Of a stretch of DNA of 64,000 nucleotides, positions 9,121 to 16,804 are shown in pieces. The notes under the pieces are model-generated. The model ran no database searches and was not told the origin of the DNA. It saw nothing but the letters and a program-made list of their open reading frames with translations. The first letter of the stretch is position 1. Every line of letters starts with the position of its first letter. The position numbers were made by a program, and so were the translations under genes. The stretch is from NCBI RefSeq assembly GCF_900105325.1, contig NZ_FNSU01000003.1, positions 3,038,001 through 3,102,000 on the forward strand. Direction: 5' to 3'. Source of the stretch: Pseudomonas marginalis (lineage in GTDB: Bacteria > Pseudomonadota > Gammaproteobacteria > Pseudomonadales > Pseudomonadaceae).

Positions 9121-9298
9121 GGCGATGTCTCGGCGGTCGATCGTTACTGTGCCGCGCCCGCTCCTGATAAAGAGCAGAGGGAGAAAGCCCCGGCAGCAGC
9201 AAAGCGCGGGATTATATCTGGTAAATCAAGGCAGCGCAGCCGGCTTTCTGCCCGGGGCAGGCCCACCTCGACAGCGGACCTGCCCCGAGGCCTGCCGA

Positions 9299-9640
9299 TT
9301 ACTCAGGGCTTGGCGAGGCAGCACGGCCCTTTAACAGATGAACCACACACACTACCCTGACCAACCCACTGAAGTTCTTCACTCCTCCATACCGCAAGTG
9401 CACTTCCCGATCGACATAGGACAGCAATGCACTGACAGAGCAGGCATTGATCCTGGCTATTTCCGTGAGGATATTCCAATAGATCTGCTCAAGCCGAAGA
9501 CAAGTGGAAAATCCGTTGAGCCTTACCGATCGGGACAATGGCTTGGCCAGCCCCATATCGAACCCCTTGGCGAAGGGGTCGACGCTTATCTTGTGGAAAC
9601 CACCGGTTTCCATCACTCCCACATCCACTCCACGTGACAT
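9299..9640 (-). CDS. Ribbon-helix-helix domain protein (RHH_4-like)
   Basis: The C-terminal 70 residues match a ribbon-helix-helix fold found in small Pseudomonas regulators: SRSVRLNGFSTCLRLEQIYW, then ILTEIARINACSVSALLSYV, then a C-terminal VVCVVHLLKG. Two starts are plausible: ATG at 9640 with GGAG ten bases upstream, or ATG at 9613 (METGGFHKISVDPF) with GGGAG very close. A longer open frame reaches into dps and is unlikely to be translated. The N-terminus normally reads YVxADPxLY; here only ISVDPF remains, so this copy is divergent. Target DNA is unknown. It lies between dps and the FmdB gene. Confidence 0.65.
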   Translation of the reverse strand: MSRGVDVGVMETGGFHKISVDPFAKGFDMGLAKPLSRSVRLNGFSTCLRLEQIYWNILTEIARINACSVSALLSYVDREVHLRYGGVKNFSGLVRVVCVVHLLKGRAASPSPE

Positions 9641-9819
9641 ACACCTGACACTCCATTGCCAAACAACAGCCCATGGGTTCTCCCATTGGACAGTGGCCCT
9701 ATAAGACAGCAGGACGAGGCAGGCAGCCAGAAGACGGGGCGTTGATAGGCGTAGGACAACGCCAGGAAATGCGTGGAAACAAGCAAGTGGCGCCACAACG
9801 GCGCCACTGTGGCTGTCGT

Positions 9820-10293
9820 TTACTGGCTTTCGAGCAGGGAACGCAGCATCCACGCGGTTTTCTCGTGAACCTGCATGCGCTGGGTCAGCAGGTCCGCGGT
9901 CGGCTCATCGCTGACCTTGTCGAGCAACGGGAAAATACCACGTGCGGTACGCGTGACCGCCTCCTGGCCCGCCACCAGTTGCTTGATCATCTCTTCTGCG
10001 CTGGGAACACCCTCTTCTTCCTTGATGGAGGAAAGGCGGGCATAGATCGAATAGGCGCCCGGTGCCGGGAAACCCAGGGCACGGATACGCTCGGCTATGG
10101 CGTCCACCGCCAGCGCCAGTTCGTTGTACTGCTCTTCGAACATCAGGTGCAGCGTACGGAACATGGGGCCCGTGACGTTCCAATGGAAGTTGTGGGTCTT
10201 CAGGTACAGTACATAGGTATCGGAAAGCAGCCGTGAAAGCCCATCGACGATGGATTTACGATCTTCTTCACTGATACCGATATCGATTGCCAT
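9820..10293 (-). CDS. dps: Dps-family DNA-binding ferritin
   Basis: Dps proteins form 12-mers that oxidise and store iron and protect DNA in starvation and oxidative stress. The start is the ATG at 10293 (MAIDIGISEEDR), with AAGGGG upstream, giving 157 residues. The inter-subunit ferroxidase ligands have the exact Dps spacing: His37, His49, Asp64 and Glu68 in HNFHWNVTG, LHLMFEEQY and DAIAERI. There is no lysine-rich N-terminal tail, so DNA binding may be weak. It is transcribed alone, on minus, away from the cold-shock gene. Confidence 0.93.
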   Translation of the reverse strand: MAIDIGISEEDRKSIVDGLSRLLSDTYVLYLKTHNFHWNVTGPMFRTLHLMFEEQYNELALAVDAIAERIRALGFPAPGAYSIYARLSSIKEEEGVPSAEEMIKQLVAGQEAVTRTARGIFPLLDKVSDEPTADLLTQRMQVHEKTAWMLRSLLESQ

Positions 10294-10721
10294 GTTTATC
10301 CCCTTCAATTGACAAGCATTCATTGATCAGGTGCACGACTACTCTAGCAATAGCGCCGCAGAGACGCAGCCCGACACCCTCGGGCGACATGCGGCAAATC
10401 GCCCCTGCACGACCTGTCAGCCCGTGCAGTACAAGCCTTTGGGCATGTCGGAAATTTTCTTTAAGGCCGCCAGAAACCCCTGCACATGTCTAGGACAAGC
10501 GTTTCACGCAGAAATGCCACGCCCCTTTCAACCGCGGAAAATGCTCGATTTGAGTAGGCACGGCCTTTGCTGTTAAATAGGCAGCGTGTCGCCGTCGTTA
10601 ATTTCCACGGCAAGCGGCATAGGCTGATACCCGCGCACGTGCCCAACGCCTCCCATTGTTCAGAAGCGAACCGTGCCAGTCAGCTCTTCCTTGTGATCCG
10701 TCTTAACGTGAGTTAATCAAA
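10294..10721. other. Intergenic region between dps and the cold-shock gene
   Basis: This 428-bp divergent promoter region contains no convincing gene; a 61-codon minus-strand frame inside it has no family features. A small inverted repeat CTGCACG/CGTGCAG lies at 10405-10429. It must hold the promoters of dps (left) and the cold-shock protein (right). Confidence 0.6.
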
Positions 10722-11324
10722 ATGTTGAAAATCGTCCACCTGCTAACGGGCGTTGCAGCGTTGCTGCTGTCCTTTATCCCGAGCCTGCAGCCTGAAAGCC
10801 TGCCCTACCTGCAACAACACGACGCTCTGTACCTGGCCTTGTTCGGCCTTCTTAACCTGACGCTCGCTCCCGTAATCCCTTACTGGAACAAAGGCACACG
10901 TCATCAACTGCAAAACCTGGTCAGCGCGCTGCTGGTACTGACCGTTGTCGTACAAACCCTCACCCTCCTGGCACCTATGCCTGAAGTGGGCGGCCATCCG
11001 GCCATCCTGCTCAGCCTGGTGATTGCTGTGGTCGCTATCGTTCTTCACCTGGCCATCAGCTTCTACCGTTCGTCCCCGGCGGCCGCGTCGCAAAACTACG
11101 ACATGACCAATCGGGATACCGGTACCGTCAAGTGGTTCAACACCTCCAAAGGCTTCGGCTTTATTTCCCGCGATTCGGGCGACGACATCTTCGTCCACTT
11201 CCGGGCTATCCGTGGCGAAGGTCATCGCGTCCTGGTGGAAGGCCAGCGCGTGGAGTTCTCCGTGATGAATCGCGACAAAGGCCTGCAAGCCGAAGACGTG
11301 ATCGCAGCCCTGCCGCGTCGCTGA
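10722..11324 (+). CDS. Membrane-anchored cold-shock domain protein
   Basis: The 200-residue product joins an N-terminal membrane region to a C-terminal cold-shock domain. Four hydrophobic segments lie near residues 5-20, 35-54, 64-84 and 93-115. The cold-shock domain spans about 133-197 (TGTVKWFNTSKGFGFI), with RNP1 KGFGFI at 143-148 and RNP2 DIFVHF at 155-160. It should therefore bind single-stranded RNA or DNA at the inner face of the membrane. Free CspA-type proteins are about 70 residues and soluble, so the membrane part is the odd feature. It is alone on plus between divergent dps and convergent slyX, and ends in a strong terminator. Confidence 0.88.
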   Translation: MLKIVHLLTGVAALLLSFIPSLQPESLPYLQQHDALYLALFGLLNLTLAPVIPYWNKGTRHQLQNLVSALLVLTVVVQTLTLLAPMPEVGGHPAILLSLVIAVVAIVLHLAISFYRSSPAAASQNYDMTNRDTGTVKWFNTSKGFGFISRDSGDDIFVHFRAIRGEGHRVLVEGQRVEFSVMNRDKGLQAEDVIAALPRR

Positions 11325-11345
11325 TTCCAGCCGTCGCAGCAAAAA

Positions 11346-11381
11346 AACCGCGATCCAGCCTTGGCTGGGTCGCGGTTTTTT
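11346..11381. terminator. Bidirectional terminator between cold-shock gene and slyX
   Basis: A 15-bp stem (AACCGCGATCCAGCC with its complement, one mismatch) encloses a 2-base loop. It is flanked by A7 on the left and T6 on the right, so it can end both the plus-strand cold-shock gene and the minus-strand slyX transcript. Confidence 0.93.
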
Positions 11382-11393
11382 ATTGCACTCGGA

Positions 11394-11600
11394 TTAATAG
11401 TGCGGTGGCGGCGCCTCTTCTTCGGACGTCTCGAACTGGCCGCCCATTTCTTCCTGACGCTTGAGCAGCGCGGTCATCTGCAGCTGCAGGCGTTCAACCG
11501 CGCGCTGCTGGACGACCAGGATGTCATTGAGGGTCTCGATGGTGTCGTCCTGAAAGGCCAGGCGGCTCTCCAGATCGGTAACGCGGTCTTGCAAGTCCAT
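11394..11600 (-). CDS. slyX: SlyX family protein
   Basis: SlyX is a short coiled-coil protein of unknown biochemical role. The 68-residue product is almost all heptad repeat (LQDRVTDLESRLAFQDDTIE, then LNDILVVQQRAVERLQLQM) and ends in the family-typical PPHY. It lies 3 bp downstream of the HIT gene on the same strand, so the two are probably co-transcribed and translationally coupled. Confidence 0.93.
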   Translation of the reverse strand: MDLQDRVTDLESRLAFQDDTIETLNDILVVQQRAVERLQLQMTALLKRQEEMGGQFETSEEEAPPPHY

Positions 11601-11603
11601 GGT

Positions 11604-12038
11604 TCAACCCTGGGTAAAGATAAAGTCGGCAGGCAGCAACGCGTGCAGGCGCACACGAATGGCCGCCACTTGTTCTTCAGTGTACGGCTGGGCCGGATGC
11701 TTGCCCCAAACCGGCGCAGGCCACGCGGCGTCATCACGCTTACGTACGATCACATGCACGTGCAATTGGCTGACGACATTGCCCAGCGCACCGATATTCA
11801 TCTTGTCGGCGCCCAGGCCTTCGTTGAGTAACTGCGCCAGCAACGTAGTTTCCTTCCAGAGGATCTGTTGATCTGCGACATCCAGCTGAAACACTTCGCT
11901 GATACCGTTGATGCGTGGCACCAGGATGAACCAGGGGTAATTCGAGTCATTGGACAGCAGCAGGCGGCACAACGGGAAGTCCCCGATCACCAGTGTGTCT
12001 TGTTGCAGGCGTTGGTCTAAGGCGAACACCACGGGCAC
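11604..12038 (-). CDS. HIT-domain nucleotide hydrolase
   Basis: Members of the histidine-triad superfamily cleave nucleotide phosphoesters or phosphoramidates. The product has 144 residues, with the triad region SQLHVHVIVRKRDD at 90-103. The first His of the usual HxHxH is Gln91 here, while His93 and the catalytic-position His95 are kept. As I recall, this is a feature of the COG0537 subfamily found in proteobacteria. The following WPAPVWG is also typical. It is the first gene of a two-gene unit with slyX. Confidence 0.9.
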   Translation of the reverse strand: MPVVFALDQRLQQDTLVIGDFPLCRLLLSNDSNYPWFILVPRINGISEVFQLDVADQQILWKETTLLAQLLNEGLGADKMNIGALGNVVSQLHVHVIVRKRDDAAWPAPVWGKHPAQPYTEEQVAAIRVRLHALLPADFIFTQG

Positions 12039-12774
12039 TCCGTTTGGCAGGTCAAGTTCCGGCGCCCAGCATACCTTTGAATGCAGGCGGCTTCACGGCG
12101 AATACGGGAGAGCCCCGGCGCATCCGGAGAAAAAAACCGCACCCTTTCGATGCAGGCGAATAATTGAGCTACGCTAACTCGGGCCTCACCGGGATGCACC
12201 AAAATGACCCACTTGTGCCTCAAAGAGATCCGCCAACTACCCACTCATGGGGGTGGACCGGTAACGTTTTCCTCGGGCAACGTTTTTTTTGCCCCCCCAA
12301 CAGCGGTAACACACGGGCGTCAAGCCCAAACCAAACGGCGTAAAAAGCCCGTACTTATGCGGTTTTTACACCGTCGTAACGTTTTTCACGAAAAAATGAC
12401 ATTCAGTTACCAGTTTGGGCGCGCTTGTTGCATTCACCCCCCTATCGTCGACAACGGCACCTGCAGGGAAGTGAGTGTTTCGCGATAAAAAACAGTGGCG
12501 TTTCAATGCATACCAAGGAAGACGACAAACTCTGAAAGACGTTTGAAAACAGCATTGAAGTTGTCAGTCCCGTTACATTCGGACTGTGAATTTGCGACAT
12601 GGAACTAGCAATTTACGACAGCCTCGTAAAGAAGCTGAAAGGAAAGATGGGTAAGTATCGTCAATAGAGTCTGCGTGATATAACTTTGCGCCGACACAAA
12701 AAAGAAAGAGCCGCCCAGATAAAAATACAGGTGGGACGGCAGTACTCTTCCTAAAACCAAAGGAGCAAATCACG
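12039..12774. other. Long leader/intergenic region upstream of oprD
   Basis: This 736-bp stretch has no supported gene; short frames here lack ribosome sites and family features. It is relatively AT-rich with T tracts and carries three AACGTTTT copies at 12263, 12279 and 12378. Homopolymer C7 lies near 12292. It probably holds the oprD promoter(s) and operator sites. Confidence 0.55.
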
Positions 12775-14067
12775 ATGCGCGTGATGAAGTGGAGCATGAT
12801 CGCCCTGGCTGTTTCAGCAGGCACCTCGCAGTTCGCAATGGCGTCCGCCCAGGACGATTCCAAGGGCTTTATCGAGGACAGTACAGCCAGCATTCTGACG
12901 CGGGCCCTGTATTTCAGCCGTGACCGCCGTAACCACGGTGCAGAACAAAGCCGTATCGAAGAAACAGGCCTTGGCTTCCACGGCCTCTTCAGCTCGGGTT
13001 ACACCCAAGGCACCATCGGTGTCGGTGTCGACGTGATCGGCCTGCTGGGCGTCAAGCTGGACAGCGGCAAAGGCCGTGCCGGCACCGGTCTGTTCCCAGA
13101 GGGTTCCGACGGCCGTTCGCAGGATGACTACTCCAAAGGCGGCGCAGCCATCAAGTTCCGTATGTCCAATACGGTCCTGAAGATCGGTGATCAGTACACC
13201 ACCGCTCCAGTGTTCGCTTCCGATGACAGCCGTTTGCTGCCGGAACTGCCGCAAGGCATCTCCATCACCAGCAACGAAATCAAAGATCTGAAACTGGAAG
13301 CCGGTCACTTCACCTCGATCGTTGCCCAGGATCAAACCTACCGCGACAGTATCGCCAGCTCCGAACCAGGCTCGAGCCGTGGCCTGCGAGACGCCAACTT
13401 CGTGGGCGGCGTGTACTCCTGGACCCCAGAGTTCACCACCAGCCTCTACTACTCGAAAGTGGAAGACTACTGGAAGAAGATCTACGCCAACGTCAACTGG
13501 ACCCACGCGCTCAGCGATGACCAGTCCGTGGCTGTCGACTTCAACATCTACGACACCAAGAGCGACGGCGCCGGCCTGGTCCGTGCTGACAAAGACAGCA
13601 CCACCAAGCTCGACAACCGTGCGTTCAGCCTGCAAGGCGCGTACACCATTGGCGCTCACACCTTCACCCTGGCAGCACAGAAGGTCAGCGGCGACGGCCA
13701 GTACGGCTACGGCGTAGACGGCGGCGGCACGATTTTCCTGGCCAACTCCATCGCCCGCTCCGACTTCAACGCTGAAGACGAGAAGTCCTACCAGGCTCGC
13801 TATGACCTGAACATGGCGACCTTTGGCATCCCAGGCCTGAGCTTCATGACTCGTTATGTGAAAGGTACCGGCGCCAACACCTCGACCACTAACAATGGTA
13901 AAGAGTGGGAACGCGACATCGAAGCCAAATACGTGATCCAGAGCGGTCCAGCCAAAGACCTGAGCCTGCGCGTACGTCAGGCGACCTATCGCTCATCTGA
14001 TCAGGTTTACTCGGGTTCCCTCGACGAACTGCGTCTGATCGCGCAATACCCGCTGAACATCTTGTAA
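12775..14067 (+). CDS. oprD: OprD-family outer-membrane porin
   Basis: OprD-family porins are 18-strand barrels that take up basic amino acids, peptides or organic acids. The product has 430 residues. A signal peptide (MRVMKWSMIALAVSAG) ends near AMA at residue 24. The mature N-terminus KGFIEDSTASILTRALYFSRD and the C-terminus LRLIAQYPLNIL are typical. AAGGAG precedes the ATG. The N-terminal 20 residues closely resemble P. aeruginosa OprD as I remember it, and the neighbours (HIT, slyX, Dps, aspS) are those of oprD there, so I give that name. The exact substrate is not readable. Confidence 0.87.
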   Translation: MRVMKWSMIALAVSAGTSQFAMASAQDDSKGFIEDSTASILTRALYFSRDRRNHGAEQSRIEETGLGFHGLFSSGYTQGTIGVGVDVIGLLGVKLDSGKGRAGTGLFPEGSDGRSQDDYSKGGAAIKFRMSNTVLKIGDQYTTAPVFASDDSRLLPELPQGISITSNEIKDLKLEAGHFTSIVAQDQTYRDSIASSEPGSSRGLRDANFVGGVYSWTPEFTTSLYYSKVEDYWKKIYANVNWTHALSDDQSVAVDFNIYDTKSDGAGLVRADKDSTTKLDNRAFSLQGAYTIGAHTFTLAAQKVSGDGQYGYGVDGGGTIFLANSIARSDFNAEDEKSYQARYDLNMATFGIPGLSFMTRYVKGTGANTSTTNNGKEWERDIEAKYVIQSGPAKDLSLRVRQATYRSSDQVYSGSLDELRLIAQYPLNIL

Positions 14068-14112
14068 TTGCCGGTTCAATTACAACGATGACTTAAGGCT
14101 CCGGCCTTAAAC

Positions 14113-14151
14113 AAAAAAGCCGCTCCCCTGTTTACAAGGGAGCGGCTTTTT
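14113..14151 (+). terminator. Rho-independent terminator of oprD
   Basis: The stem AAAAAGCCGCTCCC with complement GGGAGCGGCTTTTT lies 45 bp after the stop and ends in a T tract. A matching A tract on the left allows function in both directions. Confidence 0.93.
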
Positions 14152-14253
14152 CATTGCAGTTTTATTTCAGTAAATAACTAGCAAGCTAACTAACGAGATT
14201 CAAGTGACACGTTTAACCTGACCTTTCGGCCAAGTTAAACGCGCTTCTTTCAC

Positions 14254-15096
14254 TTACTTCGGAGCTGCTTCCTGCATCACTCGAATAACGCGCTGCGGAA
14301 ATGGAATATCAATCCCCGCAGCCTTTAAACGATCACGCGCCAGTTCATTCAACATGAACACTACATCCCAATAATCCGGGGTATTGGTCCAGCAGCGCAG
14401 GGAAACAGTGATCGAGCTATCGCCCAAGGTCGACACCACGGCCACCGCAGCAGGATCCGTCAGTACACGCGGATCTTTTGACAGCTCCAGCAGCACTTCA
14501 CGAGCCTTTTGCAGATCCGCCTCGTAGTCCACACCCACATCAAAGACCACCTTGCGGGTCGGCTGACGGTTGGTGTTGGTGATGATGCCGTTGGACAGGA
14601 TGCCGTTGGGCACGATGACGGTCTTGTTGTCACCGGTACGCAGCACGGTGTGGAAGATTTGGATGCTATCGACGGTCCCGGAGGTGCCCTGGGCCTCGAT
14701 CCAGTCACCAATGCGGAACGGGCGGAACAACAGAATCAGCACACCACCGGCAAAGTTCGCCAGGCTGCCTTGCAACGCCAGGCCGATGGCCAGGGTAGCG
14801 GCACCGATGGCGGCGACGAACGACGTGGTCGCCACGCCGATCATCGAGGCCACACTGACAATCAGCATGACTTTCAGCGCGATGTTCGCCAGGCTGGTGA
14901 TGAAGTGCTGCAGCGCCAGGTCCGCGTTACGCATGGCCAGCAGGCGGCCCACGCGGTGGGTCAATACGTTGATCAGCCACCAGCCAATGGCCAGGGTGAT
15001 CACCGCCAGCAACACCCGGCTGCCGTATTCCATGATCATCGGGATCCATGACTGCGAGGTCTTGATCAAGTGATCCATTTCAGCGTTTAAATCCAT
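14254..15096 (-). CDS. mscS: Small-conductance mechanosensitive channel MscS
   Basis: MscS opens under membrane tension to release solutes on hypo-osmotic shock. The 280-residue product has three transmembrane helices, near residues 23-45, 62-88 and 90-115. The pore helix AIGAATLAIGLALQGSLANF shows the typical Gly/Ala packing. The beta domain (FRIGDWIEAQGTSGTV) and the alpha/beta cage (VPNGILSNGIITN) follow. GGAGAAG precedes the ATG. It lies downstream of yajQ in the same direction, separated by a hairpin. Confidence 0.95.
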   Translation of the reverse strand: MDLNAEMDHLIKTSQSWIPMIMEYGSRVLLAVITLAIGWWLINVLTHRVGRLLAMRNADLALQHFITSLANIALKVMLIVSVASMIGVATTSFVAAIGAATLAIGLALQGSLANFAGGVLILLFRPFRIGDWIEAQGTSGTVDSIQIFHTVLRTGDNKTVIVPNGILSNGIITNTNRQPTRKVVFDVGVDYEADLQKAREVLLELSKDPRVLTDPAAVAVVSTLGDSSITVSLRCWTNTPDYWDVVFMLNELARDRLKAAGIDIPFPQRVIRVMQEAAPK

Positions 15097-15150
15097 GTAG
15101 CTTCTCCTGTATGGCGAATGTGCGGCTTATTGCCTGCCTGAAAACGCAAA

Positions 15151-15168
15151 TGAGCCCCGTAGGGCTCA
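15151..15168 (-). terminator. Hairpin after yajQ
   Basis: A perfect 7-bp stem TGAGCCC/GGGCTCA with a 4-base loop lies about 65 bp past the yajQ stop. On the minus strand it is followed by a loose T-rich stretch, so termination is likely but not strong. Confidence 0.55.
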
Positions 15169-15231
15169 AGAGCAGGCGCTGGCTCTGGGGCGTGGGACGC
15201 CGAAAACGCCCGCAGGTTCCCCAATGTGCCA

Positions 15232-15717
15232 TCAGTCGCGGAAGTTATTGAACTGCAGCGGCATGTCGAAGGTCTTGGCGCGCAGGGCGGCAATGGCATC
15301 CTGCAGGTCATCACGCTTCTTGCCGGTGACACGAACCTGCTCACCCTGGATGGCCGCCTGGACTTTCAGCTTGGCATCCTTGATATGGGCAACGATCTTC
15401 TTTGCCAGCTCCTTGTCGATACCTTCCTTGAGTACGGCTTCCTGCTTCATCAGCTTGCCGGAGGCGTAGGCGTCCTTGATTTCAAGGCACTGCGCGTCGA
15501 TCTTGCGCTTGACCAAAGACAGCTTGAGGATCTCGATCATCGCTTCCAGCTGGAAATCGGCTTCAGCGGTCAGGTTGACGGTCAGTTCCTTTTCCTTGAA
15601 TTCGAAGCTGCCCTTGCCTTTCAAGTCATAGCGGCGGTCCAGCTCCTTGACGGCGTTCTCGACGGCGTTGGTGACTTCGTGTTTGTCCAGTTCAGATACC
15701 ACGTCGAACGAAGGCAT
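15232..15717 (-). CDS. yajQ: YajQ, nucleotide-binding UPF0234 protein
   Basis: YajQ-family proteins have two RRM-like domains and have been reported to bind cyclic di-GMP and act as co-regulators. The 161-residue product starts MPSFDVVSELDKHEV and contains the hallmark DLKGKGSFEFKEKE. It ends with LPLQFNNFRD-type residues (MPLQFNNFRD). It is transcribed alone on the minus strand, back to back with the PanE-like gene. Confidence 0.95.
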   Translation of the reverse strand: MPSFDVVSELDKHEVTNAVENAVKELDRRYDLKGKGSFEFKEKELTVNLTAEADFQLEAMIEILKLSLVKRKIDAQCLEIKDAYASGKLMKQEAVLKEGIDKELAKKIVAHIKDAKLKVQAAIQGEQVRVTGKKRDDLQDAIAALRAKTFDMPLQFNNFRD

Positions 15718-15840
15718 GTGATTTCTCCAATATAAGGGGCGGGCTCAGTAGAGATGGAGCGCGCCAGAGCTAAAATGCCGGGGCATTATAGCGGTTCTTT
15801 CGTCCCGTTCACTGTGAGCGACCCTACGGAGCAGAAACTG

Positions 15841-16758
15841 ATGTCGACCACCTGGCATATTCTTGGCGCGGGCAGCCTGGGCACACTGTGGGCCACCCGC
15901 CTGGCTCGTGCCGGCTTACCCGTCAGGTTGATCCTGCGCGATGCCACGCGCCTGGCCAGCTACCGGGCTTCACCCGGCTTGACCCTGGTGGAACACGGCG
16001 TCGCCCATACCTACCCGGTGTTCGCTGAAACGCCCTACAGCCCCGAGCCGATTCATCGCCTGCTGGTAGCGTGCAAGGCCTACGACGCCCAGGGCGCTGT
16101 CGCACAACTGCAACACCGCCTCGCACCGGACGCCGAGCTGATCCTGCTGCAGAACGGCCTCGGCAGCCAAGACGCGGTGGCCGCGCAACTGCCCCAGGCG
16201 CGCTGCATTTTTGCCTCCAGCACCGAAGGCGCGTTTCGCGACGGTGACTGGCGCGTGGTGTTCGCCGGCCATGGCTACACCTGGCTGGGGGACGCGAGCC
16301 ACCCTACTCCGCCGCTGTGGCTGGATGACCTGCACGCTGCGGGCATCCCCCACGAATGGAGTACCGACATCCTGACGCGCCTGTGGCGCAAACTGGCGCT
16401 CAATTGCGCGATCAACCCGCTGACGGTGCTTTACCAGTGCCGCAATGGCGAACTGCAGAGCCATCAATGTGAAGTCGCGACCCTGTGTGCCGAGCTTGGC
16501 GAACTGTTGGAATGCTGCGGCCAACCCGCCGCCGCGCGGGATCTGCACCAGGAAGTGGAACGGGTTATCCAGGCCACGGCCGCCAATTATTCCTCCATGT
16601 ACCAGGACGTGGCCAACGCCCGCCGCACCGAAATCAGCTACTTGTTGGGCTATGCTTGCCAGGCGGCCGCCCGTCACCAATTGAGCCTGCCCCATGTGCA
16701 ACAACTGCAAGTGCGCCTGGTCGAGCAGTTACTTGCACGCGGATTGCCCCGCGACTGA
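15841..16758 (+). CDS. panE: PanE-like 2-dehydropantoate 2-reductase
   Basis: This NADPH-dependent reductase family converts ketopantoate to pantoate for coenzyme A. I start it at 15841 (MSTTWHILGAGSLGTLW), giving 305 residues; upstream codons are not family-like. The Rossmann motif GAGSLGTLWA, the active-site region WRKLALNCAINPLTVLY (with the conserved Lys and Asn) and the motif RRTEISYLLGY are present. Pseudomonads often carry paralogs, so the true substrate could be another 2-oxo acid. It is followed 46 bp later by the sensor kinase on the same strand. Confidence 0.85.
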   Translation: MSTTWHILGAGSLGTLWATRLARAGLPVRLILRDATRLASYRASPGLTLVEHGVAHTYPVFAETPYSPEPIHRLLVACKAYDAQGAVAQLQHRLAPDAELILLQNGLGSQDAVAAQLPQARCIFASSTEGAFRDGDWRVVFAGHGYTWLGDASHPTPPLWLDDLHAAGIPHEWSTDILTRLWRKLALNCAINPLTVLYQCRNGELQSHQCEVATLCAELGELLECCGQPAAARDLHQEVERVIQATAANYSSMYQDVANARRTEISYLLGYACQAAARHQLSLPHVQQLQVRLVEQLLARGLPRD

Positions 16759-16804
16759 GGCACGCGCTACCCTGCCCGCCTGTCTATCACCTGGGAAAAC
16801 CCTG

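Noticed and set aside
9299..9853. Extension of the ribbon-helix-helix frame back into dps (184 codons)
   Set aside because: The extra N-terminal residues have no family features and overlap the end of dps; nearer ATG codons have better ribosome sites.
10461..10646. 61-codon minus-strand frame in the dps/cold-shock interval
   Set aside because: Basic, Arg/Cys-rich composition with no domain or ribosome site; it probably is not translated.
12204..12488. 94-codon plus-strand frame upstream of oprD
   Set aside because: No ribosome site, poly-Pro/Lys runs from homopolymers, and no family resemblance.
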